A DNA stretch of 64,000 bases, taken from the NCBI RefSeq assembly GCF_001667735.1, contig NZ_LZJN01000184.1:1-64000 (forward strand). Direction: 5' to 3'. The notes under the pieces are model-generated. The model saw only the letters and a program-made list of their open reading frames with translations. It did not search any database and was not told where the DNA came from. Source of the stretch: Mycobacterium sp. E183 (GTDB lineage Bacteria; Actinomycetota; Actinomycetes; Mycobacteriales; Mycobacteriaceae). The stretch's first letter is position 1, and each line of letters opens with the position of its first letter. The position numbers and the translations under genes were made by a program. This document shows positions 63,591 to 64,000 of the stretch, in pieces.

Positions 63591-64000
63591 TCAGCCGTCG
63601 CGGCCCTCGCGTTTGCGCCCCAACGGCGCCGGCGCGACGACGCCGGGCGCGAGCCGTCGCGTGAAGACCAGGAACGCGGTATGCCCGCGCATGGAGTGCT
63701 GCGGCCGAACGGCCAGACCGACGACGTTCCAGCCGCGTTGCAGCGTCTCCCACGACCGGGGTTCGGTCCAGCACTGCTGGGCACGCAGGGCCTCGACGAC
63801 CCGCGACAGCTGGGTCACGGTGGCGACGTAGACCATCAGCACGCCGCCGGGGATCAGCAGCCGGGCGACTGCGTCGAGCACCTCCCACGGCGCGAGCATG
63901 TCGAGCACGGCGCGGTCGAACGAGCCGTCGGGCCAATCGGAGTCGGCGACGTCGCTGACGATCAGCTCCCAGTTGTCGGGCGGCCGGCCGTAGAACACCG
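63591..64000 (-). CDS. trmI: tRNA (adenine-58-N1)-methyltransferase TrmI, C-terminal part (partial)
   Basis: Methylates A58 in the T-loop of tRNA using SAM. The part in the window contains WPDGSFDRAVLDMLAPWEVL, then LIPGGVLMVYVATVTQLSRV, the core of the methyltransferase fold, and a family tail HSMRGHTAFLVFTRRLAPGV. The gene runs off the right edge, so its start and the N-terminal domain are not seen. It converges on the DUF503 gene with an 8-base gap. Rv2118c-like. Confidence 0.93.
   Translation of the reverse strand, partial: VFYGRPPDNWELIVSDVADSDWPDGSFDRAVLDMLAPWEVLDAVARLLIPGGVLMVYVATVTQLSRVVEALRAQQCWTEPRSWETLQRGWNVVGLAVRPQHSMRGHTAFLVFTRRLAPGVVAPAPLGRKREGRDG

Overview
The window is high-GC actinobacterial DNA from a slow-growing Mycobacterium. 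The evidence is a two-module mycoketide synthase (pks12), a complete Pup-proteasome locus (dop, pup, prcB, prcA, pafA, pafBC, mpa), RbpA, the mannosyltransferase Ppm1, a PPE protein, SigC and a vitamin B12 locus, in an order I recall from the M. tuberculosis segment Rv2047c-Rv2118c. Ppm1 and Lnt are separate overlapping genes here rather than one fused gene, and several tuberculosis-complex insertions are absent, so this is a non-tuberculosis species. I cannot name the species. Rv equivalences are from memory of families and synteny, not from a search.

Layout. 1-702: the end of a membrane protein, an unrecognised one-helix protein and a possible gene remnant. 699-16535: an epimerase/phosphohistidine-domain protein, pks12 (12.5 kb) and a small zinc-ribbon protein. 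16705-22862: rbpA, ppm1-lnt, an amidohydrolase, fxsA and a dienelactone hydrolase. 22868-24114: a DJ-1/PfpI-like protein and a PPOX-fold protein. 24213-31790: cobalamin genes cobN, cobG, cobH, cobIJ and an alpha/beta hydrolase. 31787-34872: a PPE-PPW protein and an unusual open frame joining an anti-sigma-like membrane domain to SigC. 34869-38713: cobK, cobM, cobL, a short-chain dehydrogenase and an F420/PPOX protein. 38793-41650: an AT-richer island with a candidate secreted polymorphic toxin and its immunity gene. 41739-46997: an esterase-like protein, pepE, a 5'-3' exonuclease-like protein and a DUF4333 membrane protein. 47079-53210: helY, tatC, tatA, pafC, pafB. 53399-62334: pafA, prcA, prcB, pup, dop, two conserved genes and mpa. 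62645-64000: lppK, a DUF503 gene and the 3' part of trmI.

How the genes work together. The cob genes form two tightly overlapping operons that methylate, contract, reduce and metallate the corrin ring. Pup is deamidated by Dop and ligated to proteins by PafA. Mpa unfolds the tagged proteins into the PrcAB core, and PafBC is the co-encoded DNA-damage transcription regulator. Pks12 and Ppm1 both feed mannosyl-phospholipid chemistry. The most unusual parts are the toxin/immunity pair, the SigC fusion frame and several short inverted or direct repeats between genes. I saw no tRNA, rRNA, CRISPR array, insertion sequence or B12 riboswitch.
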